A stretch of DNA of 58,061 bases from Tersicoccus phoenicis. Lineage in GTDB: Bacteria > Actinomycetota > Actinomycetes > Actinomycetales > Micrococcaceae. The translations under genes and the position numbers were made by a program. The stretch lies in NCBI RefSeq assembly GCF_001968835.1, contig NZ_MRDE01000007.1:1-58061 (forward strand). Direction: 5' to 3'. The first letter of the stretch is position 1, and the number at the start of each line of letters is the position of its first letter. Shown piece by piece: positions 1-8,467 of the stretch. Below the pieces are notes generated by a model. It worked only from the letters and a program-made list of their open reading frames with translations. It did not search any database and was not told the origin of the DNA.

Positions 1-2
1 TC

Positions 3-101
3 CCACAGATCCAACGCGTTCTGAAGATCAACGAGCTCGACGTCATCACCAACGACGTCGTCGAAGCCGCCCGCAGCACCCTCGTCATCGGCACCACCTG
101 A
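3..101 (+). CDS. C-terminal fragment of a possible STAS-domain protein (partial)
   Basis: An open frame enters from the left edge and stops at the TGA at 99-101, leaving 32 residues. The pattern 'RVLKINELDVITNDVVEAAR' resembles the last helix of STAS-domain anti-sigma-factor antagonists, where a short leucine-rich helix precedes the C-terminus. Too little remains to confirm the family, and no catalytic or phosphorylation site is visible. The 83 bases between this stop and the next gene show no recognisable element. The call is inference from a short similarity. Confidence 0.35.
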   Translation, partial: PQIQRVLKINELDVITNDVVEAARSTLVIGTT

Positions 102-184
102 CCCGACACGGACCACAGCGAAAACGACGACACAAACCGAAGCTGCCCACACGGCTGAGGAACACGACGCCGGGCCCGGGAAGG

Positions 185-1066
185 TCAGGACTGGGCGACG
201 GTGATCCGCACCCGGTCATTCGCGACGTTGGTCGCGGGCGCCCACGAGCCCCGGCCGCGTTCCCACCGCTTCCCGTCGAACTCCACGGCGGTCACCTGCA
301 GACGGGCCGCGGTGGCCACCGCCCACTGCGCCACCGCCCAGCCGTCGGTGCCGGAGGCGGTGATCACCGCCGTCGGCCCCTCCGCGGAGACGTTCCGCGG
401 ACCGAAGACCGCCACGGCCGCCCCGACCACCCCGGCGGGGGAGGCGTTGGTGCTGGGCGGGCGCAGCGTGCAGGCCAGGGCGGCCGGCGACTGACCGGTC
501 AGCGCGCTGGCGAAGCTTCGGGCCACGGGCTCGTGCCGGGCGTACGCGTCCGGGTAGGCGGAGAGCTGCACGCGCTGCGCGGCCTCGGTGATCGGCAACC
601 GCTCGTAGCCGGGGATCGCCGCGAGATGGTTGTAGAACGCATTGGTCGCGTACCCGGGGTCCATGATCTGCTCGGCGGTGCCCCAGCCCTGGGACGGCCT
701 CTGCTGGAACAGGCCGATCGAGTCCCGGTCCCCGTACGTGATGTTGCGCAGCTTCGACTCCTGCAGCGCCGTGGCGACGGCGATGGACGCCGCTCGCGGC
801 AGCAGGTTGCGACGCACGGTGATCCCGGAGATGAGCGCGGCGTTGGCGGCCTGGTCCGGTTGGAGCCGGTACGTGACGGAGCCGTTGACCACCGTGCACT
901 CCTCCGTGATCAGGGCGGTGTTGCGGGAGAGGGCGCCGGTCAGCGTGACGACCGCGGAGACGACGGCGACGACGGCGACAAGCAGGAGGACACCACCCCA
1001 CCACGCGGCGCGGCGCGGTCTGCGCCGCCCGCGGGCGGTGGCGCCGTGCGCGGTGCGGGAGGCCAT
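185..1066 (-). CDS. Secreted lysozyme-like protein of actinobacteria
   Basis: The 293-residue protein has a basic N-terminus followed by one hydrophobic segment (about residues 21-45), so it is probably anchored in or exported across the membrane. The centre contains 'ALQESKLRN', 'IGLFQQRPSQGWG' and 'DPGYATNAFYNHL', a pattern of actinobacterial proteins with a transglycosylase/lysozyme-like fold that databases often label misleadingly as heavy-metal transporters. The Glu of QES is the likely counterpart of the catalytic acid, but activity is inferred. It starts 8 bases after the dapD stop with GAGAGGG just upstream of the ATG, so it is probably translated from the dapD transcript. That links a likely wall-associated protein to diaminopimelate synthesis. 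Confidence 0.7.
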   Translation of the reverse strand: MASRTAHGATARGRRRPRRAAWWGGVLLLVAVVAVVSAVVTLTGALSRNTALITEECTVVNGSVTYRLQPDQAANAALISGITVRRNLLPRAASIAVATALQESKLRNITYGDRDSIGLFQQRPSQGWGTAEQIMDPGYATNAFYNHLAAIPGYERLPITEAAQRVQLSAYPDAYARHEPVARSFASALTGQSPAALACTLRPPSTNASPAGVVGAAVAVFGPRNVSAEGPTAVITASGTDGWAVAQWAVATAARLQVTAVEFDGKRWERGRGSWAPATNVANDRVRITVAQS

Positions 1067-1073
1067 GACCCTC

Positions 1074-2084
1074 TCAGTTGGCGTGCAGGTCGGCGTTCAG
1101 GGCGACGACAGTACCGCCGTTGCGCGGCAGCGCCTGCACCTCGCCGGTCGCCGAATGACGGCGGAAGAGCAGCCCGGGCACACCGGAGAGGTCCACCGCC
1201 TTGACGACCCGGCCGTCGTCGTCGGCGGCGAGCCGGACGAGCGTGCCTGCGGTGAGGTACAGGCCGGCCTCCACCACGCAGTCGTCACCGATGCTGATGC
1301 CGACTCCGGAGTTGGCGCCGAGCAGCACCCGGTCGCCGATCCGCACCCGCTCCTTCCCGCCGCCGGACAGGGTGCCCATGATCGAGGCGCCCCCGCCGAC
1401 GTCGGAGTCGTGGCCCACGACGACGCCCGCGGAGATCCGGCCCTCCACCATCGCGTGGCCGAGCGTGCCGGCGTTGTAGTTGACGAAGCCCTCGTGCATC
1501 ACCGTGGTGCCGTCGGCCAGATATGCACCGAGCCGGACCCGGTCCGCGTCGGCGATCCGTACCCCGTGCGGCAGGACGTAGTCCACCATCCGGGGGAACT
1601 TGTCGACGCCGTGTACGGTCACCGGTCCCCGACGCAGCAATCGGGCACGGGTGAGCTCGAAGCCGGTCACGCTGCACGGCCCGTGGTTGGTCCACACCAC
1701 GTTGGGCAGCTTGCCGAAGATGCCGTCGAGGTTGGGCTGGTTCGGGGCGACCAGCCGGTGGGAGAGCAGGTGCAACCGCAGGTACGCGTCGGCGGTGTCG
1801 GCCGGGGGCGCGGTCAGGTCGACATCGGTGTGCACGACGACGCGGCTGGTGCCGCGGTCCGGATCCGTCCCGTCCGTGGCGAGGGCGGCCAGGCTCGCGG
1901 TCTCCGCCCTCGGCTCCTGGTCGGTGCGTTCCCCGAGGGCGGGCGCCGGGTACCAGACGTCGAGCACGACGCCGTCGTCGGTGACCGTGGCCAGGCCGTC
2001 CCCGTGGGCGTGCCGCTCGGTGACGGCGCTGTCGACGGATTCGCCGGGCACGGCGGACGCAGGAACGGAGGTCGGGGAGGTCAT
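1074..2084 (-). CDS. dapD: 2,3,4,5-tetrahydropyridine-2,6-dicarboxylate N-succinyltransferase
   Basis: Transfers succinyl from succinyl-CoA to tetrahydrodipicolinate in the succinylase branch of lysine and meso-diaminopimelate synthesis (cytoplasm). The 336-residue protein has the actinobacterial DapD layout: an N-terminal alpha/beta part, '[18 protein letters not shown]' near the middle, then a left-handed beta-helix with '[19 protein letters not shown]', '[14 protein letters not shown]' and '[16 protein letters not shown]'. An in-frame ATG lies 14 codons upstream. I chose the inner ATG because TACACT lies exactly 7 bases before it, fitting a leaderless transcript, while the outer ATG has no ribosome-binding site. 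It is divergent from dapE, the pathway partner two steps later. Confidence 0.93.
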   Translation of the reverse strand: MTSPTSVPASAVPGESVDSAVTERHAHGDGLATVTDDGVVLDVWYPAPALGERTDQEPRAETASLAALATDGTDPDRGTSRVVVHTDVDLTAPPADTADAYLRLHLLSHRLVAPNQPNLDGIFGKLPNVVWTNHGPCSVTGFELTRARLLRRGPVTVHGVDKFPRMVDYVLPHGVRIADADRVRLGAYLADGTTVMHEGFVNYNAGTLGHAMVEGRISAGVVVGHDSDVGGGASIMGTLSGGGKERVRIGDRVLLGANSGVGISIGDDCVVEAGLYLTAGTLVRLAADDDGRVVKAVDLSGVPGLLFRRHSATGEVQALPRNGGTVVALNADLHAN

Positions 2085-2091
2085 GGGCTCC

Positions 2092-2097
2092 AGTGTA
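2092..2097 (-). promoter_or_regulatory. -10 hexamer of a leaderless dapD promoter
   Basis: TACACT on the minus strand is followed by 7 bases and then the dapD ATG at 2084. This matches the TANNNT-N6/7-start arrangement seen at many genes here. No convincing -35 box is visible. Confidence 0.55.
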
Positions 2098-2152
2098 TCG
2101 ACCGGGAACCCGCCCGGACGGGGCATGACGGCGGGTGCGGTTGAATGGGCCG

Positions 2153-3295
2153 ATGAGCACTTCCGCGCCGCGCCCCGTCACCGACACGGACCCCGGCACC
2201 CGCCTCGACCTCGACCCCGGCATCGACCCCGGCATCGACGTCGCCGAGCTGACCGCCCGCCTGATCGACATCGAGAGCGTCTCCGGCGACGAGACGCGAC
2301 TGGCCGACGCGGTCGAGGCCGCGCTGCGACCGCTCGCCCACCTGGAGGTGGTCCGCGACGGGGACGCCCTGATGGCCCGCACCAGCACCGGGGCCGCCGA
2401 GCGGGTGATCCTCGCCGGGCACCTCGACACGGTGCCACTGCCGGCGACCGCGGGGGCGACCGGCACCGTCCCGTCCACCCGGCGCGACGGGATGCTGCAC
2501 GGGCGCGGGGCCACCGACATGAAGGGCGGGGTAGCCGTCCAACTGGCCCTGGCCGCCGCGGTCACCGCCCCGGTTCGCGACGTCACCTGGGTGTTCTACG
2601 ACCACGAGGAGGTCGAGGCGGCCTTCAGCGGGCTCGGCCGGCTGGTCGAGCACCACCGGGACTGGTTCGACGCCGACTTCGGGATCCTGCTCGAGCCGAC
2701 CAACGGCACCGTCGAGGGCGGCTGCAACGGCACCGCCCGGTTCGAGGTGCGCCTGCACGGCACCGCCGCCCACTCGGCCCGCGCGTGGATGGGGCACAAC
2801 GCGATCCACGACGCGGCCGAGGTGCTGGTCCGGCTGCGTGATCATGCCCCGGCCACCGTCACCGTCGACGGCCTGGCCTTCCGGGAGAGCCTGAACGCGG
2901 TCCGGATCGCCGGCGGTCGGGCCGGCAACGTCATCCCGGACGAGACGGTGATCGAGGTCAACTACAGGTTTGCGCCGGACAAGACGGTCGACGCCGCCGA
3001 CGCCGTCGTGCGGGACCTGCTGGACGGGTTCGACGTCGTGCGCACCGACGGCGCGGCCGGCGCCCGGCCCGGACTGGACCATCCGGCCGCCGCCGGTTTC
3101 GTCGCCATGGTCGGGGCGGAACCGCTGCCGAAGTACGGGTGGACGGACGTGGCGCGGTTGAGCGCCCTGGGTGTCCCGGCGGTCAACTTCGGGCCCGGGG
3201 ACGCCCTGCTCGCGCACACCGACGACGAGCACGTGGACCCGGAGGCGATCCGCACCTGCCACGCCGTCCTGCTCCGCTGGCTGACCGAGCGCTGA
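2153..3295 (+). CDS. dapE: Succinyl-diaminopimelate desuccinylase
   Basis: Removes succinate from N-succinyl-LL-diaminopimelate to give LL-diaminopimelate; a cytoplasmic dinuclear-zinc M20 amidohydrolase. The metal-site motifs are all present in order: 'GHLDTVPLP', '[10 protein letters not shown]', '[12 protein letters not shown]' with the catalytic acid pair, and '[13 protein letters not shown]' near the C-terminus. The dimerisation (lid) domain carries '[17 protein letters not shown]'. Length (380 aa) is normal. A GTG six codons upstream is possible, but ATG 2153 has TTGAAT exactly 6 bases before it, a near match to the leaderless spacing used elsewhere here. It is divergent from dapD. Confidence 0.94.
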   Translation: MSTSAPRPVTDTDPGTRLDLDPGIDPGIDVAELTARLIDIESVSGDETRLADAVEAALRPLAHLEVVRDGDALMARTSTGAAERVILAGHLDTVPLPATAGATGTVPSTRRDGMLHGRGATDMKGGVAVQLALAAAVTAPVRDVTWVFYDHEEVEAAFSGLGRLVEHHRDWFDADFGILLEPTNGTVEGGCNGTARFEVRLHGTAAHSARAWMGHNAIHDAAEVLVRLRDHAPATVTVDGLAFRESLNAVRIAGGRAGNVIPDETVIEVNYRFAPDKTVDAADAVVRDLLDGFDVVRTDGAAGARPGLDHPAAAGFVAMVGAEPLPKYGWTDVARLSALGVPAVNFGPGDALLAHTDDEHVDPEAIRTCHAVLLRWLTER

Positions 3296-3421
3296 GACGG
3301 TCTCCCCACCAGCTCATCCCTTCCCGCCGGCTCGCGGAGATGTGCTGGATCGCAGGCTCCGTGCGGCCCGGATGGGACACATCTGCACGAGCTGGCGCGG
3401 GTGCCGGTGAGGGTCGGGGCG

Positions 3422-4402
3422 TCAGTCCTGGACGGCCTTGGCCATCGTCACGCACCAGGTGATGGCCCGCTGTTCGGACTCGGTGAGCGCCCGGGACGCC
3501 TGTCGGGCGTCGGTGACGGTCCAGCTCGCGGTCAGCATCACACGGACCAGAAACCAGTCCCGTACCCGGTCGCGGTCCAGACCGATGGCGTCGGTGACCA
3601 GCTCGAGCCGCTCGCGGATGGCGGCACGCGGGCCGCGGCGGTGCCGCTGCAGTTCCCGCCAGCGGTTCCAGATCAAGGGCGCCGGTTCGAGGTGCGGATC
3701 GCCGACCACGGGTTTCGGGTCGATGGCCCGCCAACGGTCCGGGGTCGACCCGTCCGCGTCGTCGTCGATTGCGAGCACGTTCTCCCAGTGCAGGTCGCCG
3801 TGCAGCAGGACGGGCCGGCCCGGGGGGTCGACGAGCAGGTCCCGTCCCAGTGCGAGCGCCTGCGACCGCAGACCTCGGGGCAGCGGGATGTCCGGCCCGA
3901 GTGCGTCGAATTCGTCCAGCCACCGGCCGGCCACCTCGGTCAGGGCCGGGAAGGGCGGACCGGCCGGTCGGTGCAGGCGCCGGTAGAGCGCGGCGATCAC
4001 GTCCCCGGCCTTCTCCACCGGCACGGAGGTGAGGTCCCGAAGGTGGAGGCGTTCAAGCAGGAGGCAACGGCGCCGCGGGTCGGCCCGGAGAAGCCGCACG
4101 GCGCCGTCGCCGTCACCGTTCACCGCCCTGTTCCACAACGTCAGCGCCTGCCCCTCGTGCAGGGATTCGTCGTCCCCGTCGAAGCTCAGCTTCAGGACGG
4201 CGTCCCGACCCTCAGCCGTGCGCACCGGTAGGACCAGGGAACACCAGCCGTGCAGCGGGTCGCCGTCGACGGTCAGTGCCCATTCGCCCAGCAGGTCAGC
4301 GGCCAGGCGCGGCAGCCGGTCCAGCCATGATCCCCAGAGCGGGCCGAGACGGCGCCGCTCCTGCAGACCGGCGGGGACCGGGGGCGGAGAAGCGGGCGTC
4401 AT
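3422..4402 (-). CDS. APH(6)/hydroxyurea-type small-molecule phosphotransferase
   Basis: The 326-residue protein has the kinase fold of the aminoglycoside 6-phosphotransferase / hydroxyurea phosphotransferase family. The catalytic loop 'HGDLHWENVL' lies at about residues 201-210, and the Mg-binding region 'IDPKPVVGDPHLEP' at about 227-240. An early 'DAVLKLS' probably supplies the ATP-binding lysine. The substrate cannot be read from sequence; chromosomal actinobacterial members often do not confer streptomycin resistance. ATG 4402 is preferred because AGGAG (4413-4417) lies 10 bases upstream, whereas the ATG at 4411 sits directly on that box. The gene is convergent to dapE and divergent from the winged-helix gene. 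Confidence 0.82.
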   Translation of the reverse strand: MTPASPPPVPAGLQERRRLGPLWGSWLDRLPRLAADLLGEWALTVDGDPLHGWCSLVLPVRTAEGRDAVLKLSFDGDDESLHEGQALTLWNRAVNGDGDGAVRLLRADPRRRCLLLERLHLRDLTSVPVEKAGDVIAALYRRLHRPAGPPFPALTEVAGRWLDEFDALGPDIPLPRGLRSQALALGRDLLVDPPGRPVLLHGDLHWENVLAIDDDADGSTPDRWRAIDPKPVVGDPHLEPAPLIWNRWRELQRHRRGPRAAIRERLELVTDAIGLDRDRVRDWFLVRVMLTASWTVTDARQASRALTESEQRAITWCVTMAKAVQD

Positions 4403-4489
4403 GACGGCCATTCTCCTAGGCTGACGGTGAATTCTTGCAGCGCGGACCCTGCCGGTTCGCGTGTGCCGGGTCGTCGGAGGGGGAACACG

Positions 4490-5629
4490 ATGGAGGACCC
4501 GCTGGATCTGACCGAGCTGGCCGCGCTGAGCCTCGCCCGGCAGTTCCCCACCGAACCGCTTCCCGCTGAGCACCTGCTCGACCGGGTCGGTCCCGTGCAG
4601 ACCCAGACCGCGCGGTCGGCGTTCCTGGGCCTGGCGGCCCGGTCGCCGATCGTCACGCACGCGTCGCTGACCGCCGCCTACGAGGCCGGCGACGTTGTGC
4701 GCGGCAGCACGGTGCGCGGCACCGTCCACACGTCGACCGCGGCTCAGCACCGGATCCTCGACGCGGTGACCCGGGTGGGGCAGCGCCGGCTCTGGGAGCG
4801 GACCCTGCTGCGGGAGGACGGCACCCGGCTGGCCGACGGTGCGCTGGAGGACCTGTGGGCGGCGACCGAGGCCTTCGCCGCCGATGCGTGGCGCACCCCG
4901 GACGAGTTGCACGACCACCTCGCCGGTTGGCTGGGCCGCCATGGTGCGGACGCGGGCCGAATCGCGAACCAGGCCGGCCGCTACCTCTCGTTCGGGCACG
5001 GTGGTCTCGTCCGGCGCCCGCTGCGGGGTGGCTGGGACCGGCAGGGTGTGCCCGGATACCGGGCCGCCGCGGCGCTCACCGGCCGCCCCCTGCCGCCGAT
5101 GCGGGAGGCGCTCGTCGAGGCGGTGCTGCTGCATCTGCGCGCCCACGGGCCAGCCACCCGCGAGGACCTCGCGTGGTGGTCCGGTCTCGGGCTCGGGGTG
5201 GTGGACGACGCCGTCGGACGCCTGGGGGAGCGGACCGACCTCACCGTCCGCCCGGGTCCCGAGGGACGGCGGTATCTCGACGTCCGCGACGCCCCGGCGC
5301 CGCGGCAGTTGCCGGGAGCGGTCCTGCTCCCCGAGTTCGACGCGCTGTTCTGCGGGTACGCGCCCCGGTTCCGGGACCGGTTCGTCGCCGCCGATCACCA
5401 CGCCCTGCTGTGGAGCGCCGCCAACGGCCAGGTGCGCCCGCCCCTGCTGGTGGACGGCCGGATCACCGGTTGGTGGCGCTTGGCCGGCAGCGGGCCGCGC
5501 CGGACGCTGGAGGTGTCGTGGTTCGCCGGCACGCGACGTCCGCGTGCCGGCGAACTGGCCGAGGCGGTGACCCGGGTCGAGGCCGCTCTGGCGATCACCA
5601 TCACCGGAGTGAGCCGGACCCGGACCTGA
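4490..5629 (+). CDS. Winged-helix DNA-binding protein of the AlkZ-like family
   Basis: A 379-residue protein of the HTH_42 (DUF1006) type. Near the N-terminus 'LLDRVGPVQTQTARSAFLGL' contains the Gln-x-Gln segment that occupies the active-site position in AlkZ-like DNA glycosylases. Later come 'GTVHTSTAAQHRI', a central helix-turn-helix-like region, and a C-terminal beta-rich region with 'LLPEFDALFCGY' and 'GRITGWWRL'. Family members such as AlkZ and YcaQ unhook interstrand crosslinks, but many paralogues have no known role, so glycosylase activity is only inferred. GGAGGGG lies 7 bases before ATG 4490, which fixes this start over an upstream in-frame ATG. It stands alone, with hairpins behind it. 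Confidence 0.82.
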   Translation: MEDPLDLTELAALSLARQFPTEPLPAEHLLDRVGPVQTQTARSAFLGLAARSPIVTHASLTAAYEAGDVVRGSTVRGTVHTSTAAQHRILDAVTRVGQRRLWERTLLREDGTRLADGALEDLWAATEAFAADAWRTPDELHDHLAGWLGRHGADAGRIANQAGRYLSFGHGGLVRRPLRGGWDRQGVPGYRAAAALTGRPLPPMREALVEAVLLHLRAHGPATREDLAWWSGLGLGVVDDAVGRLGERTDLTVRPGPEGRRYLDVRDAPAPRQLPGAVLLPEFDALFCGYAPRFRDRFVAADHHALLWSAANGQVRPPLLVDGRITGWWRLAGSGPRRTLEVSWFAGTRRPRAGELAEAVTRVEAALAITITGVSRTRT

Positions 5630-5693
5630 GCGGCCCGGCCGTCATCCCACGCGACTCCTGGTCGGTTCAGGTCTGCACTCCCGCTCGCACGCC

Positions 5694-5767
5694 AGCCCGA
5701 ACACGAGGGGCAATGTTCGGGCTCTGGCGCTCTGGCCCGGACAAGGGGGTCACTGTTTGGGCCAGAG
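5694..5767. terminator. Tandem pair of related hairpins between convergent genes
   Basis: Two adjacent inverted repeats lie between convergent gene ends at 5629 and 5816. The first has a 10-bp perfect stem (5694-5703 with 5714-5723). The second has a 9-bp perfect core (5730-5738 with 5759-5767) that extends inward by GT and Watson-Crick pairs and outward by three more pairs. The two units resemble each other in sequence and layout: GCCCRRACA, a G-rich loop, then TGTTYGGGC. They could act as a bidirectional terminator, or be copies of a small dispersed repeat. Confidence 0.6.
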
Positions 5768-5815
5768 TGCGAGGACCGTCACCCGGCGTCAGTCATCGGG
5801 ACCGGGGTGCCTACC

Positions 5816-6682
5816 TCAGACGGCCGCGCCGTCGTCGACGGCCGCACGGATGATCGCACGGCGGCCCGACGACCGGCGCGCGCCGCCCAGCCGCAGTTCG
5901 AGGAGCTTGGCGATGCCCGAGAGGATCAAGCACATGCCGATGTAGAGCACGGCGGCGACGATGGCGCTCGGGATGATCGGGAAGCCGAGCTGGGCCTGGC
6001 CGCCCAGGTACTTGGCGTAGTACAGGATCTCGTTGTAGGTGACGATGAACCCCAGGGCGGTGTCCTTCATCACCACGACGAGCTGGGAGATGATCACCGG
6101 CAGCATCAACCGGACCGCCTGAGGCAGCAGGATCAGCGCGGTGACCTGGCTCTTGCGCAGGCCGATCGCGTACCCGGCCTCGACCTGACCACGGGGGATG
6201 GCCTGCATCCCGGCGCGGAAGACCTCCGCCAGCACGGAGCCGTTGTACGAGGTCAGACCCGCGACGACCGCGATGTACGGGGTGATCCCGTCCACGCCGA
6301 TGCTGGGCAGACCGTAGTAGACGACGCCCATCAGCAGCAGCACCGGGATCGCCCGGAACAGCTCGGTGATCCAGCCGACCGGTCGGTTGATCCAGCGACG
6401 GTCGGACAATCGGCCGACGGCGAGCACGAGACCCACGACGACGCTGAGCACCGACGCGAGGGCGAAGGCCCGCAGCGTGTTCATCGCCGCGTCCAGGAAG
6501 GCCTGTTGTACCTGCGGGTAGGCGAACGTGCTCCACAGTCGGGCCGAGAACTGACCGGTGACGGCGAACCGGTAGACGACGAATCCGATGACGGCGAGCG
6601 CGACCAGCAGGCCGACGACGCCGAGGACGACGTTGCGCCGGCGGGCGCGCGGCCCGGGCACGTCGTAGAGGACGGAGGTCAT
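5816..6682 (-). CDS. gluD: Glutamate/polar amino-acid ABC transporter permease (GluD type)
   Basis: Inner-membrane permease of a polar amino-acid importer, 288 residues, with about five hydrophobic segments. The binding-protein-dependent permease loop that contacts the ATPase is visible as 'EVFRAGMQAIPRGQVEAGYA' followed by 'GLRKSQVTALILLPQAVRL'. The start ATG 6682 overlaps the gluC stop by four bases (ATGA), showing translational coupling; a longer upstream frame runs inside gluC and is rejected. It is the last gene of the gluA-gluB-gluC-gluD order known from Corynebacterium. Substrate specificity is inferred from family and order. Confidence 0.88.
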   Translation of the reverse strand: MTSVLYDVPGPRARRRNVVLGVVGLLVALAVIGFVVYRFAVTGQFSARLWSTFAYPQVQQAFLDAAMNTLRAFALASVLSVVVGLVLAVGRLSDRRWINRPVGWITELFRAIPVLLLMGVVYYGLPSIGVDGITPYIAVVAGLTSYNGSVLAEVFRAGMQAIPRGQVEAGYAIGLRKSQVTALILLPQAVRLMLPVIISQLVVVMKDTALGFIVTYNEILYYAKYLGGQAQLGFPIIPSAIVAAVLYIGMCLILSGIAKLLELRLGGARRSSGRRAIIRAAVDDGAAV

Positions 6683-7329
6683 CGGGTCAGGCTCCACTTC
6701 TTCTCGAACCAGCGCTGCACGCCGGAGAGGATGAGCACCAGCATGACGAAACCGGCGATCACCCACAGCATCGAACCCATCGCCGGTTCACCCCGTTCGG
6801 ACAGGTTCGCCCGGATGGCGCCGGCCTCCGCGACGGAGAAGCCCGCGGCCACGGTGGTGTTCTTCAGCAGCGCGATGAAGACGTTCATCATCGGCGGTAC
6901 GACGGCCCGCAGCGCCTGCGGCATGATCACCTGGATCATGGTCATGCTGAACGGCATGCCGATGGCGCGGGCGGCTTCCGCCTGCCCCACGGGCACCGTG
7001 TTGATGCCGGAGCGGATCGCCTCGGCCATGTAGGTCGCGGTGTAGAGGGACAGGCCGATGATGGCCAGGACGACGTAGCTGCCCGCGCCGGGCAGGTCCA
7101 GGCGCGGGTACCCGAAGGCGAAGAAGAACAGGATCAGCGTCAACGGGGTGTTGCGCACCGTGTTGACGTAGATGGTGCCGAGCGCGCGCAGCGGGGTGAC
7201 CGGTGAAACGCGGCACGCGGCCACCACCAGTCCCAGCAGCAGTGCGAAGACGGCGGAGAAGATGAAGAGGACGAGCGTGGTGCGGAAGCCGTCGACGAAC
7301 AGGTCGAGGTTGTCCAGCAGGATGTTCAC
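6679..7329 (-). CDS. gluC: Glutamate/polar amino-acid ABC transporter permease (GluC type)
   Basis: First permease of the pair, 216 residues with about five membrane segments. The ATPase-contact loop reads 'EAIRSGINTVPVGQAEAARA' and continues into 'GMPFSMTMIQVIMPQALR'. 'NTVRNTPLTLILFFFAFGYP' is typical for HisMQ/GlnP-type permeases. It is separated from gluB by 132 bases containing a long perfect hairpin, so some transcripts probably end before it, and it overlaps gluD by four bases. GluC and GluD would form the heteromeric channel. Confidence 0.88.
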   Translation of the reverse strand: MNILLDNLDLFVDGFRTTLVLFIFSAVFALLLGLVVAACRVSPVTPLRALGTIYVNTVRNTPLTLILFFFAFGYPRLDLPGAGSYVVLAIIGLSLYTATYMAEAIRSGINTVPVGQAEAARAIGMPFSMTMIQVIMPQALRAVVPPMMNVFIALLKNTTVAAGFSVAEAGAIRANLSERGEPAMGSMLWVIAGFVMLVLILSGVQRWFEKKWSLTR

Positions 7330-7386
7330 GAGGGAGTCGACCTTTCAGCGACCGGTGAGTGGACCGGGTCGGCGTCATCACCGGTG

Positions 7387-7424
7387 CCGAGCCGGCGCGG
7401 GGTCGCGCCCCCGCGCCGGCTCGG
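7387..7424 (-). terminator. 16-bp perfect hairpin between gluB and gluC
   Basis: 7387-7402 is exactly complementary to 7409-7424 with a 6-base loop. No T-run follows on the minus strand. In this position it may act as a partial terminator or protect the 3' end of gluB mRNA, giving more binding protein than permease. Confidence 0.65.
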
Positions 7425-7461
7425 TTCCGGCGGTGTCCGCCGGAGTGTCGGCCGGCGTCGC

Positions 7462-8367
7462 TCAGTAGTTCTCGACGGCGGGCTGGTCGACCTTGATCCC
7501 CGACTTGCCGAGCGTGGCGTCGTAGATCTTCGTCCAGGTGTCCTTGCCGTTGGTGAACATCTGGTTGATGAACGTCCGCAGCGCCTTGTCGCCCTTGGGC
7601 AGCCCGACGCCGTACTTCTCGGTGGAGAACGGCTTGCCCACGGTCTTGAGGTTCTCCGGGTCCTGGGCCGCGTAGCCGATGAGGATGGCCTCGTCGGTGG
7701 TCACCGCGTCGGCCTGCCCGTTCTTGAGCGCGTCGACGCACTGCGAGTACGTGTCGAACTCGGTGGTCTTGGCCTTCGGGTAGTTCTCCCTGATGTTCTG
7801 GATCGGCGTGGACCCGGTCGCCGAGCAGACGGTCTTGCCGGCCAGGCTGTCCGGACCGGTGATGCTGGTGTTGTCCTTCTTCACCAGCAGACCCTGACCC
7901 GTGGTGAGGTACGGGCCCGCGAAGTCCACCTGCTGCTTGCGCTTGTCCGTGATGGAGTAGGTGCCGACGTACAGGTTCACGTCACCGTTGCTGATCGCGC
8001 TCTCGCGCTGGGCCGACGGGATGGCCTTGAACTCGATCTGGTCCGGCGAGAAGCCGAGCGATGCGGCCGTCCAGCGGGCGATCTCGACGTCGAAGCCGGT
8101 GCGGTCGCCGGTGAGGGCGTCCTTGTACCCGAGACCGGGCTGGTCCTCCTTGACGCCGATCACCACCTTGCCGGCGGACTTCATCTTGTCGTAGGTCGGG
8201 CTGCCGGTCAGGTCGACGTTGGACGCGACGGGGAAGGAGACCGCCGGGGACGCGGACCCTCCGCCGGCACCCCCCGAGGCGCCGGGACCGGACCCGCCAC
8301 CACCGCAGGCGCTCAGCGCCAGTGCCGACGCGGCCATGGTGGCCAGCAGCGTTGCCTTGATTCGCAT
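7462..8367 (-). CDS. gluB: Glutamate/polar amino-acid ABC transporter substrate-binding lipoprotein (GluB type)
   Basis: Extracellular binding protein of the importer, 301 residues. The signal peptide ends in the lipobox LSAC with Cys21 as the lipid-attachment site, followed by a Gly/Ser-rich linker to about residue 45. The mature part is a family-3 solute-binding protein: 'GVKEDQPGLGYKD', 'GFDVEIARWTAASLGF', 'VGTYSITDKRKQQVDFAGPY' and a C-terminal 'GVGLPKGDKALRTFIN'. Hairpins lie on both sides, consistent with separate mRNA stability for this gene. Glutamate as substrate is inferred from the operon order rather than from binding residues. Confidence 0.9.
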   Translation of the reverse strand: MRIKATLLATMAASALALSACGGGGSGPGASGGAGGGSASPAVSFPVASNVDLTGSPTYDKMKSAGKVVIGVKEDQPGLGYKDALTGDRTGFDVEIARWTAASLGFSPDQIEFKAIPSAQRESAISNGDVNLYVGTYSITDKRKQQVDFAGPYLTTGQGLLVKKDNTSITGPDSLAGKTVCSATGSTPIQNIRENYPKAKTTEFDTYSQCVDALKNGQADAVTTDEAILIGYAAQDPENLKTVGKPFSTEKYGVGLPKGDKALRTFINQMFTNGKDTWTKIYDATLGKSGIKVDQPAVENY

Positions 8368-8404
8368 GGTTTTCCTTTCCTCGTGGCGGCCTTGCGGTCC
8401 GCCG

Positions 8405-8428
8405 CCCGGGCCGCCCTCCGGGCCCGGG
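8405..8428 (-). terminator. 8-bp hairpin between gluA and gluB
   Basis: 8405-8412 pairs perfectly with 8421-8428 around an 8-base loop, all G/C. It lies in the 100-base gap after gluA. It has no T-run and may be an attenuating or stabilising structure rather than a full terminator. Confidence 0.4.
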
Positions 8429-8467
8429 ATGGTGAACGGTGATGAGGGACGTCAGTGGGACGGGAAC

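Noticed and set aside
642-2144. Long frames antisense to the lysozyme-like gene and dapD, and similar long frames opposite most genes
   Set aside because: They are by-products of very high GC at third codon positions; compositions are Arg/Gly/Pro-rich without domains, and the opposite-strand genes carry clear family motifs.
3338-3384. Inverted repeat AGATGTG/CACATCT between dapE and the kinase gene
   Set aside because: Only 7 bp with a 33-base loop; too weak to call a terminator.
3422-4402. Acquired aminoglycoside-resistance gene
   Set aside because: Composition matches the neighbours, there are no mobile-element remains, and chromosomal APH(6)-like kinases are common in Actinobacteria without proven resistance.
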